Below are positions 33,119 to 44,315 of a stretch of 64,000 bases of DNA, piece after piece. Position numbers and translations under genes: made by a program. Under the pieces are notes generated by a model, which saw only the letters and a program-made list of their open reading frames with translations, was not told where the DNA came from and made no database searches. The number at the start of each line of letters is the position of its first letter. Position 1 is the first letter of the stretch. The stretch is from an uncultured Corynebacterium sp. (GTDB lineage: Bacteria > Actinomycetota > Actinomycetes > Mycobacteriales > Mycobacteriaceae). Location: the NCBI RefSeq assembly GCF_946221155.1, contig NZ_CAMIAN010000002.1, forward strand, positions 1 to 64,000, written 5' to 3'.

Positions 33119-35722
33119 TTAGCCACCCATGGTGGTCTGCGTAGCGCGGTCCACGGCCACGCCCTCGTTACCAGCCGCCGGGTCCTCGACATGCACCTGG
33201 CCGGCCTGCTTCAACTGGTTGCGCACCAGGAACAGCTGGCGGACGGTCTCTTCCTTGATGCCGTCCTTCATGCGGTTAAACATGTCGCCACCCTCGCGCT
33301 GGTACTCCACCAAAGGATCGCGCTGCGCCATCGCACGCAGGCCGATGCCCTCCTTCAGGTAGTCCATCTCGTAGAGGTGCTCGCGCCACTTCTGATCCAC
33401 GACGTTCAGCAGAGCTGCTCGCTCCATGCCACGCATCTGCTCCTCGCCGGCAATCTCCGTGACCTTCTCCTCCAGCTCGTCGTACTCGCGGTTAGCATCC
33501 TCGAGCAGCGCATCCAGCAGCTGGGAAGAGCTCAGCTCGCCTGGGCGGCCGTACTCGTCGCCTTCCACCAGTTCTTCGTGGGTGAAAGTCGGGCCATAGA
33601 GGGAGTCCAGGGCGTTCCACAGGGTGTCCAGGTCCCAATCCTCGACATAGCCCTCGGCGGTCGCGCCATCGACGTATGCCTCGATCGTGTCCTTCAGCAT
33701 GCTGCGGATCTGCTTTTCCACGTCCTCGCCTTCGAGGATCTGGCGGCGTTCGCCGTAGATCACCTTGCGCTGCTCGTTCATGACCTCGTCATACTTGAGC
33801 ACGTTCTTGCGCATTTCGAAGTTGGCAGACTCCACCTGGGACTGTGCGCCCTTGATGGCGTTGGTGACCATCTTCGAGTCGATGGCCTCGTCATCAGGGA
33901 TGTTCAGGCGAGTCATCATCGCCTCCATCGTCTGGCCAACGAAGCGCACCATCAGGTCATCACGCATGGACAGGTAGAAGCGGGTCTCGCCCGGGTCACC
34001 CTGACGGGCGGAACGACCACGCAGCTGGTTGTCGATGCGGCGGGATTCGTGACGCTCCGTGCCCAGCACGTACAGGCCACCGACCTCGCGAACCTTCTCT
34101 GCTTCTTCCTTGGACTCCTCGCGGACCTTCTCGATCTCGTCGTTCCAGGCCGCTTCGTATTCTTCCGGAGTCTCCACCGGATCCAGGCCGCGCTCGCGCA
34201 GGTTGATGTCGGCGATGATGTCCGGGTTACCGCCCAGCACGATGTCCGTACCACGGCCAGCCATATTGGTGGCCACGGTGACCGCACCCAGACGGCCTGC
34301 CTGGGCGACGATCTCCGCTTCCTTCTCGTGGTACTTGGCGTTCAGCACATTGTGCTTGATGCCGCGGCGCTGCAGCAGCCTAGACAGGTACTCGGAGCGT
34401 TCCACGGAGGTCGTGCCCACCAGCACCGGCTGGCCGGTCTCCACACGCTCGGCAATGTCCTCGGCCACGGCCTCGAACTTCGCCTCCTGCGTCTTGTAGA
34501 TCAGGTCGACGTGATCCTTTCGCTGGTTCTCCTTGTTCGTCGGGATCGCGGCGACATCCAGTTTGTAGGTGGACTTCAGCTCGGCGGCCTCAGTCTCCGC
34601 CGTACCGGTCATGCCGGCCAGTTTGTCATATAGGCGGAAGTAGTTCTGCAGGGTAACGGTAGCCAGCGTCTGGTTCTCGTTTTTGATCTCGACGTGTTCC
34701 TTCGCCTCGATCGCCTGGTGGATGCCCTCGTTGTAGCGACGGCCGTCCAGGATGCGGCCGGTGAACTCGTCGACGATGACGACCTCGCCATTGCGGACGA
34801 TGTAGTCCTTGTCGCGGGTGAACAGCTCCTTGGCCTTGATGGAGTTGTTCAGGTAGCTCACCAGCTGAGAGTGCTCCGGGGCGTATAGGTTCTCGATGCC
34901 CAGCTGGTCCTCGACGAACTCCACGCCCTCTTCCTTGACGCCCACGGTCTTCTTCCGCTCGTCAATTTCATAGTGGATGTCGCGAGTCAGCTTCGGGGCG
35001 ATAGCCGCGAAGGCAGTGAACCACTTGCTGGATCCCTCGACCGGACCAGAGATGATCAGCGGAGTACGGGCCTCGTCGATGAGGATCGAGTCAACCTCAT
35101 CCACGATGGCGTAGTTGTGGCCACGCTGCACCAGGTCGTTCAGAGAGTGCGCCATGTTGTCACGCAGGTAGTCGAAGCCGAACTCGTTGTTCGTGCCGTA
35201 AGTGATGTCGGCGTTGTAGGCCTCGCGGCGCTCGGCGGGGTTCTTGCCGCTCAGGATCACATCGGTGCTGAGCCCCAGGAAGCGGTGAACACGGCCCATC
35301 CACTCGGCGTCACGCTTAGCCAGGTAGTCATTGACGGTAACAACGTGCACGCCCTTGCCGGATAGCGCGTTGAGGTAGGCAGGCAGCACACAGGTCAGAG
35401 TCTTACCCTCACCGGTCTTCATCTCGGAAACGTAGCCGAAGTGGAGGCCAGCGCCACCCATGATCTGCACTTTGTAGTGCTTCTGGCCCAGCACGCGCCA
35501 GGAGGCCTCACGCGCGGTGGCAAAAGCCTCGAGCAGGATGTCGTCCAGGCTCTCGCCATCTTCCTGAACTCGCTTCTTCAGCTCATCGGTCTTGGCCTGC
35601 AGTTCCTCGTCGGTGAGTTTGGTGTATTCCTCATCGAGGTCCATCACCTGGTCGGCGATTTTCGCAAGACGCTTAACCGCACGGCCTTCGCCCATACGGA
35701 GGATTTTCGAAAGTCCTAGCAC
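33119..35722 (-). CDS. secA: SecA preprotein translocase ATPase (SecA1)
   Basis: An 867-residue motor of the general secretory pathway. Walker A is MKTGEGKT (101-108) and Walker B is VDEVDSILIDEARTPLIISG. The preprotein-crosslinking domain, the second nucleotide-binding fold and C-terminal scaffold are in the usual order. The C-terminal zinc finger of enterobacterial SecA is absent, as in other actinobacteria. A strong match throughout supports SecA1 rather than accessory SecA2. Confidence 0.96.
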   Translation of the reverse strand: MLGLSKILRMGEGRAVKRLAKIADQVMDLDEEYTKLTDEELQAKTDELKKRVQEDGESLDDILLEAFATAREASWRVLGQKHYKVQIMGGAGLHFGYVSEMKTGEGKTLTCVLPAYLNALSGKGVHVVTVNDYLAKRDAEWMGRVHRFLGLSTDVILSGKNPAERREAYNADITYGTNNEFGFDYLRDNMAHSLNDLVQRGHNYAIVDEVDSILIDEARTPLIISGPVEGSSKWFTAFAAIAPKLTRDIHYEIDERKKTVGVKEEGVEFVEDQLGIENLYAPEHSQLVSYLNNSIKAKELFTRDKDYIVRNGEVVIVDEFTGRILDGRRYNEGIHQAIEAKEHVEIKNENQTLATVTLQNYFRLYDKLAGMTGTAETEAAELKSTYKLDVAAIPTNKENQRKDHVDLIYKTQEAKFEAVAEDIAERVETGQPVLVGTTSVERSEYLSRLLQRRGIKHNVLNAKYHEKEAEIVAQAGRLGAVTVATNMAGRGTDIVLGGNPDIIADINLRERGLDPVETPEEYEAAWNDEIEKVREESKEEAEKVREVGGLYVLGTERHESRRIDNQLRGRSARQGDPGETRFYLSMRDDLMVRFVGQTMEAMMTRLNIPDDEAIDSKMVTNAIKGAQSQVESANFEMRKNVLKYDEVMNEQRKVIYGERRQILEGEDVEKQIRSMLKDTIEAYVDGATAEGYVEDWDLDTLWNALDSLYGPTFTHEELVEGDEYGRPGELSSSQLLDALLEDANREYDELEEKVTEIAGEEQMRGMERAALLNVVDQKWREHLYEMDYLKEGIGLRAMAQRDPLVEYQREGGDMFNRMKDGIKEETVRQLFLVRNQLKQAGQVHVEDPAAGNEGVAVDRATQTTMGG

Positions 35723-35847
35723 GCTGATGCTGTCCTTTGCTCGATTTCTACAACTGGTTAGCTAATTTGTTGGCTCCGGACAATCCTACCCCCACCCCCA
35801 AGGTCACGGGCAACTACACCCGGCAAGTCCGGGCATAATCCAGACAT

Positions 35848-35889
35848 CAAAAAGCCGGCCCCCACGAGTTAGTCGTGGAGACCGGCCTT
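35848..35889 (-). terminator. Rho-independent terminator after hpf
   Basis: On the minus strand a stem AAGGCCGGTCTCCACGA / TCGTGGGGGCCGGC with a 5-base loop is followed by TTTTTG. It lies 40 bases past the hpf stop. Confidence 0.85.
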
Positions 35890-35929
35890 CGAAATGAGAG
35901 GCGAAACAGAGAGGAAGCAGAGAAAGGTG

Positions 35930-36634
35930 TTACTTCTCTGCGTCCTTTTCCGCTGCCTTCTCCTCCAAGGTGATCAGACCGTAGTCGAAAGCGTGGCGGC
36001 GGTACACCACGGACGGCTGGCCGTTCTCCTCGTTGATGAACAGGAAGAAATCGTGACCCACTAGCTCCATCTCGCTCAGCGCCTGGTCAACGCTGATCGG
36101 AGCGGCCTTGTGCACCTTCTTGCGTACGATCTGGCCGGGCTTGAACTGATCCTCGTAGGGGTCGACGTCGTACTGGCCGACTTCCTCCGGCTTGGTCTCC
36201 GCCTTCGGCTGTGCCTCTTCCACCAGGCTGGCAGCTGCCTCACCCATGGACATCGGAGTGCGGTGGCCGGAACGGGCAATCTTACGACGTGCCTTCACCT
36301 TGCGCAGGGAGCGCTCCATGCGGCCAACGGCGACCTCGAGGGCAGCGTAGAAGGAGTCTTCCTTAGCCTCTGCGCGAGCGATGTGGCCCTTACCGGTTGC
36401 GGTGATCTGCAGGCGATCCTGCTGGTCGCCACGGCGCGGGTTGGGCTCGTGCTGCAGCTCCACGTGGAAGAACGTGAGAGTCGGGTCCAGGCGCTCAATC
36501 TTCGCCAGCTTGCCCTTGACACGATCGGCGAAGTGCTCAGGCACCTCAACGTTGCGCCCAGTGATCTCTACGCCTGCCTCGGGTGCAGCAAGTTCCTCGT
36601 TGCCAAAGTCGGACGAGTTTTTGCCGGTCGACAT
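35930..36634 (-). CDS. hpf: Long-form ribosome hibernation promoting factor (HPF)
   Basis: A 234-residue long HPF. The N-terminal S30EA domain (GVEITGRNVEVPEHFADRVKGKLAKIERL) binds the decoding centre. A Pro/Glu-rich linker at about 130-165 is followed by the C-terminal dimerisation domain (FFLFINEENGQPSVVYRRHAFDYGLI), which joins two ribosomes into a 100S particle. Upstream GGAGG is 7 bases before the ATG. It has its own terminator, so it is a separate unit from the mtr operon. Confidence 0.94.
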   Translation of the reverse strand: MSTGKNSSDFGNEELAAPEAGVEITGRNVEVPEHFADRVKGKLAKIERLDPTLTFFHVELQHEPNPRRGDQQDRLQITATGKGHIARAEAKEDSFYAALEVAVGRMERSLRKVKARRKIARSGHRTPMSMGEAAASLVEEAQPKAETKPEEVGQYDVDPYEDQFKPGQIVRKKVHKAAPISVDQALSEMELVGHDFFLFINEENGQPSVVYRRHAFDYGLITLEEKAAEKDAEK

Positions 36635-36764
36635 TGCTCAACCTCCAAAGTCATTCACCGCCAGAATCGGGCCGGATTACCCACCTTCCAACGGCGATCG
36701 TTCCAACTCCCAGTCTACCTATTGCCGTGGCTTCACTCGTGCATATACCCCTTATTTGTGTGAC

Positions 36765-37448
36765 CTATGCGCCCGCCAATACCAGCGCCAATCGAGGATG
36801 CACGCCGCGCGCCGAAAGAGCCAGCGCAAACTGCGCTGTTGTAGCACCTGTGGTGCATACGTCATCCACGATCACCACCTCCCCCACCCCACGCAATCGC
36901 CCGACCGCAGGCGGGTCAAACAGGATGCTGTTGGCCACATTTTCGCGCCGCTGGTGGCGGTCGAGTCCCACCGAATCCACGCTCGCCTCGCTGAGCCACG
37001 CCACCGGGTGAACCTCCACCCCGGGATACAGCGTCGCGGCCACGCTGCAGAAGCGGGTGACGATGTCCCCGCCGCGCTTCCGCGCCGCCGACCTGCGGGT
37101 GGGGGCGGGTACCAGCACCACCCTCCCCAAACGCGGATCCGGCACCAACCCCAGCCCGCTGACGTGCAATATCCCGGCAGCCAACACTCGTCCGGCAACG
37201 TCGATGGCCGCCGGGCGCAACCGCTCCTTGGCACTGAGTATCAGCATCCGCCGGGCCCCGCCGTACACTCCGGCGGCAAACACCGGCACCACGGCCACCC
37301 GCGGCTGCCAACGCTGCCAGCTCTGCATCAGCTGCAGCCCACAAGCCTCGCACAGTTGCCCGCTGCTCACCGAGCCGCAGCACACACAGTCGGCTCGCCA
37401 TACCAACCCGGCAAGCGCCCCGAGATCCCCCTTAATCCCCATGGACAC
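36765..37448 (-). CDS. ComF family phosphoribosyltransferase
   Basis: A 227-residue ComF-like protein. The N-terminal CVCCG...CEAC forms a zinc knuckle (about 22-38). The phosphoribosyltransferase loop is VVIVDDVCTTGATT near the C-terminus. In naturally competent species ComF aids DNA uptake; in actinobacteria the role is unknown. GTG at 37448 or ATG at 37442 is the start. It is the last gene in the sahH-to-comF run, 5 bases after lpqB. Confidence 0.88.
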   Translation of the reverse strand: MSMGIKGDLGALAGLVWRADCVCCGSVSSGQLCEACGLQLMQSWQRWQPRVAVVPVFAAGVYGGARRMLILSAKERLRPAAIDVAGRVLAAGILHVSGLGLVPDPRLGRVVLVPAPTRRSAARKRGGDIVTRFCSVAATLYPGVEVHPVAWLSEASVDSVGLDRHQRRENVANSILFDPPAVGRLRGVGEVVIVDDVCTTGATTAQFALALSARGVHPRLALVLAGA

Positions 37449-37453
37449 TCAGC

Positions 37454-39190
37454 CTAGTCGGCCAGCACTGGGGTTGCCCGCTTTCCTTGCATGGTCGGCA
37501 CTTCGCGCCAGAACCGCGACTCCTCGGATGTGACGTCGAACTGCATCAGCGCATTGGCGTCAGTGACGTAAATCTTGCTGCCGTCGGTGGCCACCGACAC
37601 CACCGGGGCGGACAGGTTACGCCCTGTGATCTGCTGTGAATAGGATCCATCGACCTCGATGTCCCACACCGGAGCGTCGTTGGCGCGCGTGCCCACCAGC
37701 ACGGATCCGTCATCGGACCAGTCGGCGCTGACCGCCGTGTCTCCTACTGCGTGGCCGATCTCCACCGGCGTTCCCAGCCGCTTCGTACCATCGTCGGTTG
37801 TCTCCAACGTCACCACGTAGACCCGCCCGTTGACGATCATCACGGCGCGGGCGCCATCGTGCGATACGCGGAAGACGCTGATCCGCTTCTCGTCTCCGTC
37901 GACCATTCCCATCGTGGAGGTGTCCACCTTCCTCTCCCCCACGCTGCCGGTCTCCGGGTTGCGAACGATCTCTGTGATCCGCTCACCGTCGGCCACCACG
38001 TAGGCAGAGGTGGCATCCAGCCCCCACGTCGGGCGAGTCAGGGAATCCGCCTGCACGGAGCTCACCGGCTGGTCGCCCTTCGCCCCGATCATCAGCTGGC
38101 GCTTGGCGTCGCCCCGCCCGGTCACGGCCGCGTAAACCTCGTCCCGTGAGCTAAGCGCCACGGATTCGACGTAGTTCTGCGCAAGCCATCCTTCCATCTT
38201 CTGCGCCCGGCTCCCGTCCTGCTGGTAGATGTCTCCGCCGGACACAGCCCGCAGCGGGGCCTGCACCTGCACGTTCGGGTCGTACTGCGAAAGATCCTGC
38301 ACCAGCCACTTGCCATGCATGTCGTCGGTGATGGGCGTACCGTCCGCCATGAGCTCGTAGGGACCCCGGACCTCCGACCCCGCCAAGGTCCACACCACCT
38401 GTGCCGCCAGCAGCCGGCGCGCATCAGCAGACAGCTCTTGCAGTCCGGTGAAGTGCACTGCGGGGTCTCCCTCACCGTCGTTGGAAACTTGGGCGGTGGC
38501 GTCCTCAGGAAGAAGGTTTCGCACCGCCTTCTTCAAACGGTCCTGCGGACCCGCAACCAGCAACGAGACCAAAGAGGCTGCGGTCGACTGCTGGCCGGTG
38601 TAGATCCACCGGCGATCCGGAACTAGCGCCCGGCCGTTGAGATCCGGGAAATAGATGTTGCGCGCGCGATAGGTGCCCACGAAGTCCTGCCGGTCCAGTA
38701 CCACGACGTTCGGCAAGTTGCTGATGCGCCACTGGCCGTCGACATTCTGCATCTCGTAGCTGGTTTCGAACGCGGTGTACTGCGGGTCAAACACACCTCC
38801 TACACCCAACGTGCCGACGATGTTTCCGCGCACACGGTAGGTGATCTTAGAATCGTCGCCCGGGCCTTCGGAGGCGATGTCGATCCGGTCCAGCACCATC
38901 GTCGGTGCATCGGACTGCCACCGCCCCTGCATGCCGCCGGTGAGGAACTTCTTCGCCGCCTGGTGATCGCGCAGCGGGTGGGCACTGGCGGTAAAGAAAT
39001 CGCGCAGCAGCAGGTCGGAAGGCTGCCCGTCGGTTGGCGTCGGCGCTTCTTGGCCGCTGGGCGCTGGCGCATAGCTGGAGATCGCCTCGGGGTTCGTGTC
39101 ATCCGGCAGGGTCGAGCAAGCCGCCAGCAGACCCAGCCCGGCCACCGCAGCCAGTATCTTCGTGACCTTTGTGGTCTTGTTACTCATCAT
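37454..39190 (-). CDS. lpqB: LpqB lipoprotein, partner of MtrAB
   Basis: A lipoprotein of about 578 residues. The N-terminal signal ends in the lipobox LLAAC, giving a lipidated cysteine at about residue 25. The mature part contains the conserved YRVRGNIVGTLGVGGVF region and a C-terminal beta-propeller (repeats such as TRPTWGLDATSAYVV and VSADWSDDGSVLV). LpqB modulates the MtrB sensor and cell wall in mycobacteria. Starts at 39190, 39187 and 39199 are possible; it overlaps the mtrB end by a few codons. Confidence 0.94.
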   Translation of the reverse strand: MMSNKTTKVTKILAAVAGLGLLAACSTLPDDTNPEAISSYAPAPSGQEAPTPTDGQPSDLLLRDFFTASAHPLRDHQAAKKFLTGGMQGRWQSDAPTMVLDRIDIASEGPGDDSKITYRVRGNIVGTLGVGGVFDPQYTAFETSYEMQNVDGQWRISNLPNVVVLDRQDFVGTYRARNIYFPDLNGRALVPDRRWIYTGQQSTAASLVSLLVAGPQDRLKKAVRNLLPEDATAQVSNDGEGDPAVHFTGLQELSADARRLLAAQVVWTLAGSEVRGPYELMADGTPITDDMHGKWLVQDLSQYDPNVQVQAPLRAVSGGDIYQQDGSRAQKMEGWLAQNYVESVALSSRDEVYAAVTGRGDAKRQLMIGAKGDQPVSSVQADSLTRPTWGLDATSAYVVADGERITEIVRNPETGSVGERKVDTSTMGMVDGDEKRISVFRVSHDGARAVMIVNGRVYVVTLETTDDGTKRLGTPVEIGHAVGDTAVSADWSDDGSVLVGTRANDAPVWDIEVDGSYSQQITGRNLSAPVVSVATDGSKIYVTDANALMQFDVTSEESRFWREVPTMQGKRATPVLAD

Positions 39191-40937
39191 CGCCCCCATC
39201 TTGTTCTTGGGTAGTGACGCCCTCAGCCTCCACCGTCAAAGGCAGCGGCGAAGTCTTTACGATGTGTCCCTGTTCCAGGGGGAGGGTCAGCCGGAAGCAC
39301 GCACCCACGCCGGGCGCGCCGATGGCCTCGAGACGGCCGCCGTGCAGGTTGGCATCCTCCTTGGCGATGGCCAGACCCAAGCCGGTGCCACCCGTGCGGC
39401 GCTCACGCGACGGGTCGGAGCGCCAGAAGCGATTGAAGACCATCTCTTCCTCGCCGGGCTTCAAGCCCACGCCGTGGTCGATCACGGCGACGGCCAGGGC
39501 ATCCTCACCGACGGCCATCTTCACCTCAATTGGCTTACCTTCGGAGTGGTCGACAGCATTGGCCAAAAGGTTACGCAGAATGCGTTCCACGCGGCGCGAA
39601 TCCACGGCGACAACCACTGGATCCGCCGGCAAATCCACGTTGAATTCGGTGCCGACTTCCTCGGCGATGGCACGCACCTGCTGGAGGGCGGAACGCACCA
39701 CACCGCGCACGTCCACCTTCTCGGCGGACAGGTTCGCCACACCCGCGTCGTGCCGGGAGATTTCCAGCAGGTCGCCCAAGAGCGTCTCGAAGCGGTCGAG
39801 TTCCTTCGTCATCAGGTGGGCTGCGCGGGCGGTGAGGGGATCGAGTTCGTCGGCGTTGTCCTCGATCATGTCCGCTGCCATGCGCACCGTCGTCAGCGGG
39901 GTGCGCAGCTCGTGGGAAACGTCCGATGTGAACTGGCGTTGCAGCGAGCCGAATTCTTCCAGGTTGCGGATTTGCGTGGAGAGTTTCTCCGCCATGTCGT
40001 TGAAGCTATAGGCGAGTCTTGCGACTTCGTCCTGGCCATCCACAACCATTCGCTCGTGCAGGTGGCCCGCCGCCAGTTTCTCGGCAATCTTCGAAGCCGC
40101 CCGGACTGGGCCGATGAGCTGTTGGGAAAATACCCAGCCGATCACCAGAAGGAGGATGATCAGGACGATTCCGCCGGCCATCAGCAGGCCTCGCATGAGG
40201 TTGAGTGTGGCCTCTTCAGAGGTCAGCGGCACCAGTAGGTAGAGCTCGAGCCCCGGGATATCGGAGTACACGGGGCTGCCGATGATGAGTGCCTTGTAGC
40301 TGCCGTTTTCCCCGTCTACCTGGGCATACTGATAGGCCACCTGACCCTGGTGCACGAACTCGCGCAGGTTTTCGGGAATGTCGATATTGTCGGGGATCCG
40401 CGTTTCCGCGTCACTTGCGTTGGAGGCGATAAGCACCGAGTCATACACCGGGACGCTTGTTTGCTCCATCCCTGTCGAGCGGTTCGTCAGCACCGCCCTG
40501 GCGGAGGTCAACCGCACGGATACCGGATTGGAGGAGTCGGTGGCGCTGATCTGCTCCTCCACCGCCGTGCGCGCTCTATCCATGCTGTCAACGGCCTCGG
40601 AGAATTTGGTGGCCAGCAGCTGCTGGCTTAGGAAGCCGACCAGCAAGAAGCCAATCAGCAGGAACGCGAAGGTACTGGAAGCCAGCACGCTGCCAATCAC
40701 TCGCAGCTGGATGGACTGGTGCCAGCGCAGCCTTATCGAGTTGATCAGCCGTCGCCAGGTATCGCGCGGTCGGCGGAAGAAGTCGCGCAGGACGGACCAG
40801 AACGTCGCGCCCGCGGCGAGCGTTTTCCCCTGCATTTTCTGCGGAAAACTGGGAGTTTTTGGTTGCGCTTGGCGAGGCGACTTGCGTTTCCTGAGCCGGG
40901 TCTTCCGTGCTTGTTCCTTAGCTTGCTCCTGCTCCAC
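39180..40937 (-). CDS. mtrB: MtrB sensor histidine kinase
   Basis: A 585-residue kinase. Membrane segments at about 79-103 and 251-271 flank an extracytoplasmic sensor; a HAMP domain (271-325) and HisKA follow with His342 in SDVSHELRTP. The C-terminal HATPase has NLLANAVDHS and DHGVGLKPGEEEMVFNRFWR. With MtrA it senses osmotic and cell-wall status and regulates cell division and wall hydrolases. The first about 70 residues are unusually long, basic and Gln/Arg/Pro-rich. It starts with GTG 6 bases after mtrA. Confidence 0.95.
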   Translation of the reverse strand: MEQEQAKEQARKTRLRKRKSPRQAQPKTPSFPQKMQGKTLAAGATFWSVLRDFFRRPRDTWRRLINSIRLRWHQSIQLRVIGSVLASSTFAFLLIGFLLVGFLSQQLLATKFSEAVDSMDRARTAVEEQISATDSSNPVSVRLTSARAVLTNRSTGMEQTSVPVYDSVLIASNASDAETRIPDNIDIPENLREFVHQGQVAYQYAQVDGENGSYKALIIGSPVYSDIPGLELYLLVPLTSEEATLNLMRGLLMAGGIVLIILLLVIGWVFSQQLIGPVRAASKIAEKLAAGHLHERMVVDGQDEVARLAYSFNDMAEKLSTQIRNLEEFGSLQRQFTSDVSHELRTPLTTVRMAADMIEDNADELDPLTARAAHLMTKELDRFETLLGDLLEISRHDAGVANLSAEKVDVRGVVRSALQQVRAIAEEVGTEFNVDLPADPVVVAVDSRRVERILRNLLANAVDHSEGKPIEVKMAVGEDALAVAVIDHGVGLKPGEEEMVFNRFWRSDPSRERRTGGTGLGLAIAKEDANLHGGRLEAIGAPGVGACFRLTLPLEQGHIVKTSPLPLTVEAEGVTTQEQDGGDDE

Positions 40938-40943
40938 GAGAAC

Positions 40944-41630
40944 CTATTCGCCGGTCTTGTAGCCGATCCCGCGGACGGTCTGGATGATCTTCGGGTCGTC
41001 CGGGTCCTTCTCCACCTTCGAGCGCAGGCGCTGAATGTGGACGTTCACCAGACGGGTATCGCTCGACTTGCGGTAGCCCCACACCTGCTCCAGCAGCTCC
41101 TCGCGGGAGAACACCTGGCGCGGGCGGGAGGCCAGCGTAACCAGCAGGTCAAACTCGATAGGGGTCAGCGCGATCTCCTGGCCATCGCGGATCACCTGGT
41201 GGCCAGGCACGTCGATCTTCAGGTCCGCTACCTCGATCGACTCCGCGGGAGCTTCCTCCGGGGTGCGGCGCAGGCGGGCCCGCACACGCGCCACCAGTTC
41301 CTTTGGCTTGAATGGCTTGTGCACGTAGTCGTCGGCGCCGGATTCCAGGCCCAGCACCACGTCCACGGTATCGGTGCGCGCGGTCAGCATGACGATCGGC
41401 ACCGTGGAGGTTTCGCGAATCGCCTTGCACACATCAATGCCGTTCATGCCTGGCAGCATGACGTCCAGCAGGATGAGGTCCGGATTGTGCTCCTCCGCAG
41501 CCTTCACAGCCTCTACACCGTCGCCCACGACGACGGTACGGAAGCCCTCGCCCTGCAAAACGATGGTGAGCATTTCCGCGATGGCCGGGTCGTCGTCGAC
41601 CACCAGAATCTTCGTTTCCACGGTTGTCAT
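40944..41630 (-). CDS. mtrA: MtrA response regulator (OmpR type)
   Basis: A 228-residue regulator. The receiver domain has phospho-acceptor Asp56 (LLDVMLP), with acidic residues at 12-14 and Lys in KPFKPKEL. The C-terminal winged helix recognises DNA direct repeats (LTPIEFDLLVTLASRPRQVFSREELLEQVWGYR). MtrA is essential in mycobacteria but not in C. glutamicum. It overlaps tmk by 4 bases and precedes mtrB. Confidence 0.95.
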   Translation of the reverse strand: MTTVETKILVVDDDPAIAEMLTIVLQGEGFRTVVVGDGVEAVKAAEEHNPDLILLDVMLPGMNGIDVCKAIRETSTVPIVMLTARTDTVDVVLGLESGADDYVHKPFKPKELVARVRARLRRTPEEAPAESIEVADLKIDVPGHQVIRDGQEIALTPIEFDLLVTLASRPRQVFSREELLEQVWGYRKSSDTRLVNVHIQRLRSKVEKDPDDPKIIQTVRGIGYKTGE

Positions 41631-42277
41631 CCTCTCATTTCTTCCAGCAGGTCCGCGACCTTAGCCGCGCGGGCCTCGTAATCATCGCCGGTGCTGTCGA
41701 CTGTCACCCACGGACTCAGCCACTGCTGCTGCGCCAGGGCTCGGTAGGCGCGGACGGTGCGCTCCTGCAGGCTACTATCCCGCTCGTATGCATCTCGCGC
41801 CCGCGTCTGGTCCTGGGCTTCGCGCGACTCGGCACGCTGCCCTGCCACCTCCGCCTCGACGTCTACCAAGATCTGCAGGTCGGGCGCTGGGATGCCGAGC
41901 TTTTCTTGCTCCAGCTGGGTGACCCACTCGCCGACCTCGGCCACGTCGCCGTCAACTCGCGCGGCGGAGTAGGCCACATTGGATGCCGTGTAGCGGTCAA
42001 TCAGGATCACGTACCCGTCGGCGTCGAAGTCCGCAAGCTCCGCCCCGATCTCGGCGCGGTCGAGGGCGAACAGGGTGGCCATGCCGTGCACGGAATCGAT
42101 CAGATCCCCCAGGTTTTCGTGCAGTGCCTCGCGGGCCAGCATCGCCGGGTGGGATTCCTCGTAGCGTGGAAACGCGATGCGCGCTACCGGCACCTCGCGC
42201 TCCACCAACTCCTTTTCCACGGCTGTGACCAGGGTGTTCTTCCCCGCGCCGTCGACTCCTTCAAAGCTAACGATCAT
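41627..42277 (-). CDS. tmk: Thymidylate kinase
   Basis: A 216-residue dTMP kinase that makes dTDP. The P-loop is GVDGAGKNT at 7-15. The DR motif IDRYTASNVAYSAA and the LID-like arginine-rich AESREAQDQTR are present. The P-loop has Asn where many enzymes have Ser/Thr, as is common in actinobacterial TMK. It begins 2 bases after sahH and overlaps mtrA, consistent with one operon. Confidence 0.95.
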   Translation of the reverse strand: MIVSFEGVDGAGKNTLVTAVEKELVEREVPVARIAFPRYEESHPAMLAREALHENLGDLIDSVHGMATLFALDRAEIGAELADFDADGYVILIDRYTASNVAYSAARVDGDVAEVGEWVTQLEQEKLGIPAPDLQILVDVEAEVAGQRAESREAQDQTRARDAYERDSSLQERTVRAYRALAQQQWLSPWVTVDSTGDDYEARAAKVADLLEEMRG

Positions 42278-42279
42278 TT

Positions 42280-43719
<1,440 letters not shown>

Positions 43720-43794
43720 GGGTGGGGTGACTCCTCAGTAAATTCACAGGGGTATAGCTGTATAGCTACAGGCTAATTTTCTTTAGACAGTCTA

Positions 43795-44175
43795 CTAGCT
43801 CAAGGCTTCGACGAAGGTCTCCAGTCCCTCGGCCTCAAGGTCTTCTTCGTCCTCGCGCCGTTCCATTTCCCCGTCCAGCAGCTGCAGCGCAACTTCCTGC
43901 AGATTTGCGGGGCATTCGCCGATGTGCGCGCGAATGAAGGGGTGGTCGTCGGCCACGGTCGCCGTACTAAAGGGTGCCCCGCCCCAAATTGCCGCCACCG
44001 TGGCGGCACACAAGCCAACGAAGTAGTCCACCGAACCGGATTGTTCTTCGCGCAGTGCCAAGTTCACAGCGTCCACAAGCGCACCAACTACATCGGGTCC
44101 GTCCAGATCCGCCAGTTCGTCCAGGAAGTCCACGTTGTCTTCCTGCGAGAAGATGAATTCGTCCCAGTTGCTCAT
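43795..44175 (-). CDS. DUF4259 family protein
   Basis: A 126-residue acidic protein with the DUF4259 layout: the N-terminal MSNWDEFIFSQEDNVDFLDEL and a central AATVAAIWGG segment. Function unknown. The ATG chosen is preceded by AAAGGGC. The first eight codons in the open frame lie upstream of it. It sits between ahcY and the orphan membrane protein gene. Confidence 0.78.
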   Translation of the reverse strand: MSNWDEFIFSQEDNVDFLDELADLDGPDVVGALVDAVNLALREEQSGSVDYFVGLCAATVAAIWGGAPFSTATVADDHPFIRAHIGECPANLQEVALQLLDGEMERREDEEDLEAEGLETFVEALS

Positions 44176-44315
44176 GGTTCTGCCCTTTCTTTCGTTCAAT
44201 TACCGACTGTAGCGCGTTTACACGCCCAATAACTGTGGTCAAAGCCGCGTATCCCTGCTAGGCTCTGTTGTGCCTTAACCAAATTGTGACCTTTGCCGAA
44301 GAGGAGGTGAGCCAG

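Noticed and set aside
33191..34633. A 480-codon plus-strand frame opposite secA
   Set aside because: SecA is certain on the minus strand, and the plus frame has His/Leu/Val-rich shadow composition.
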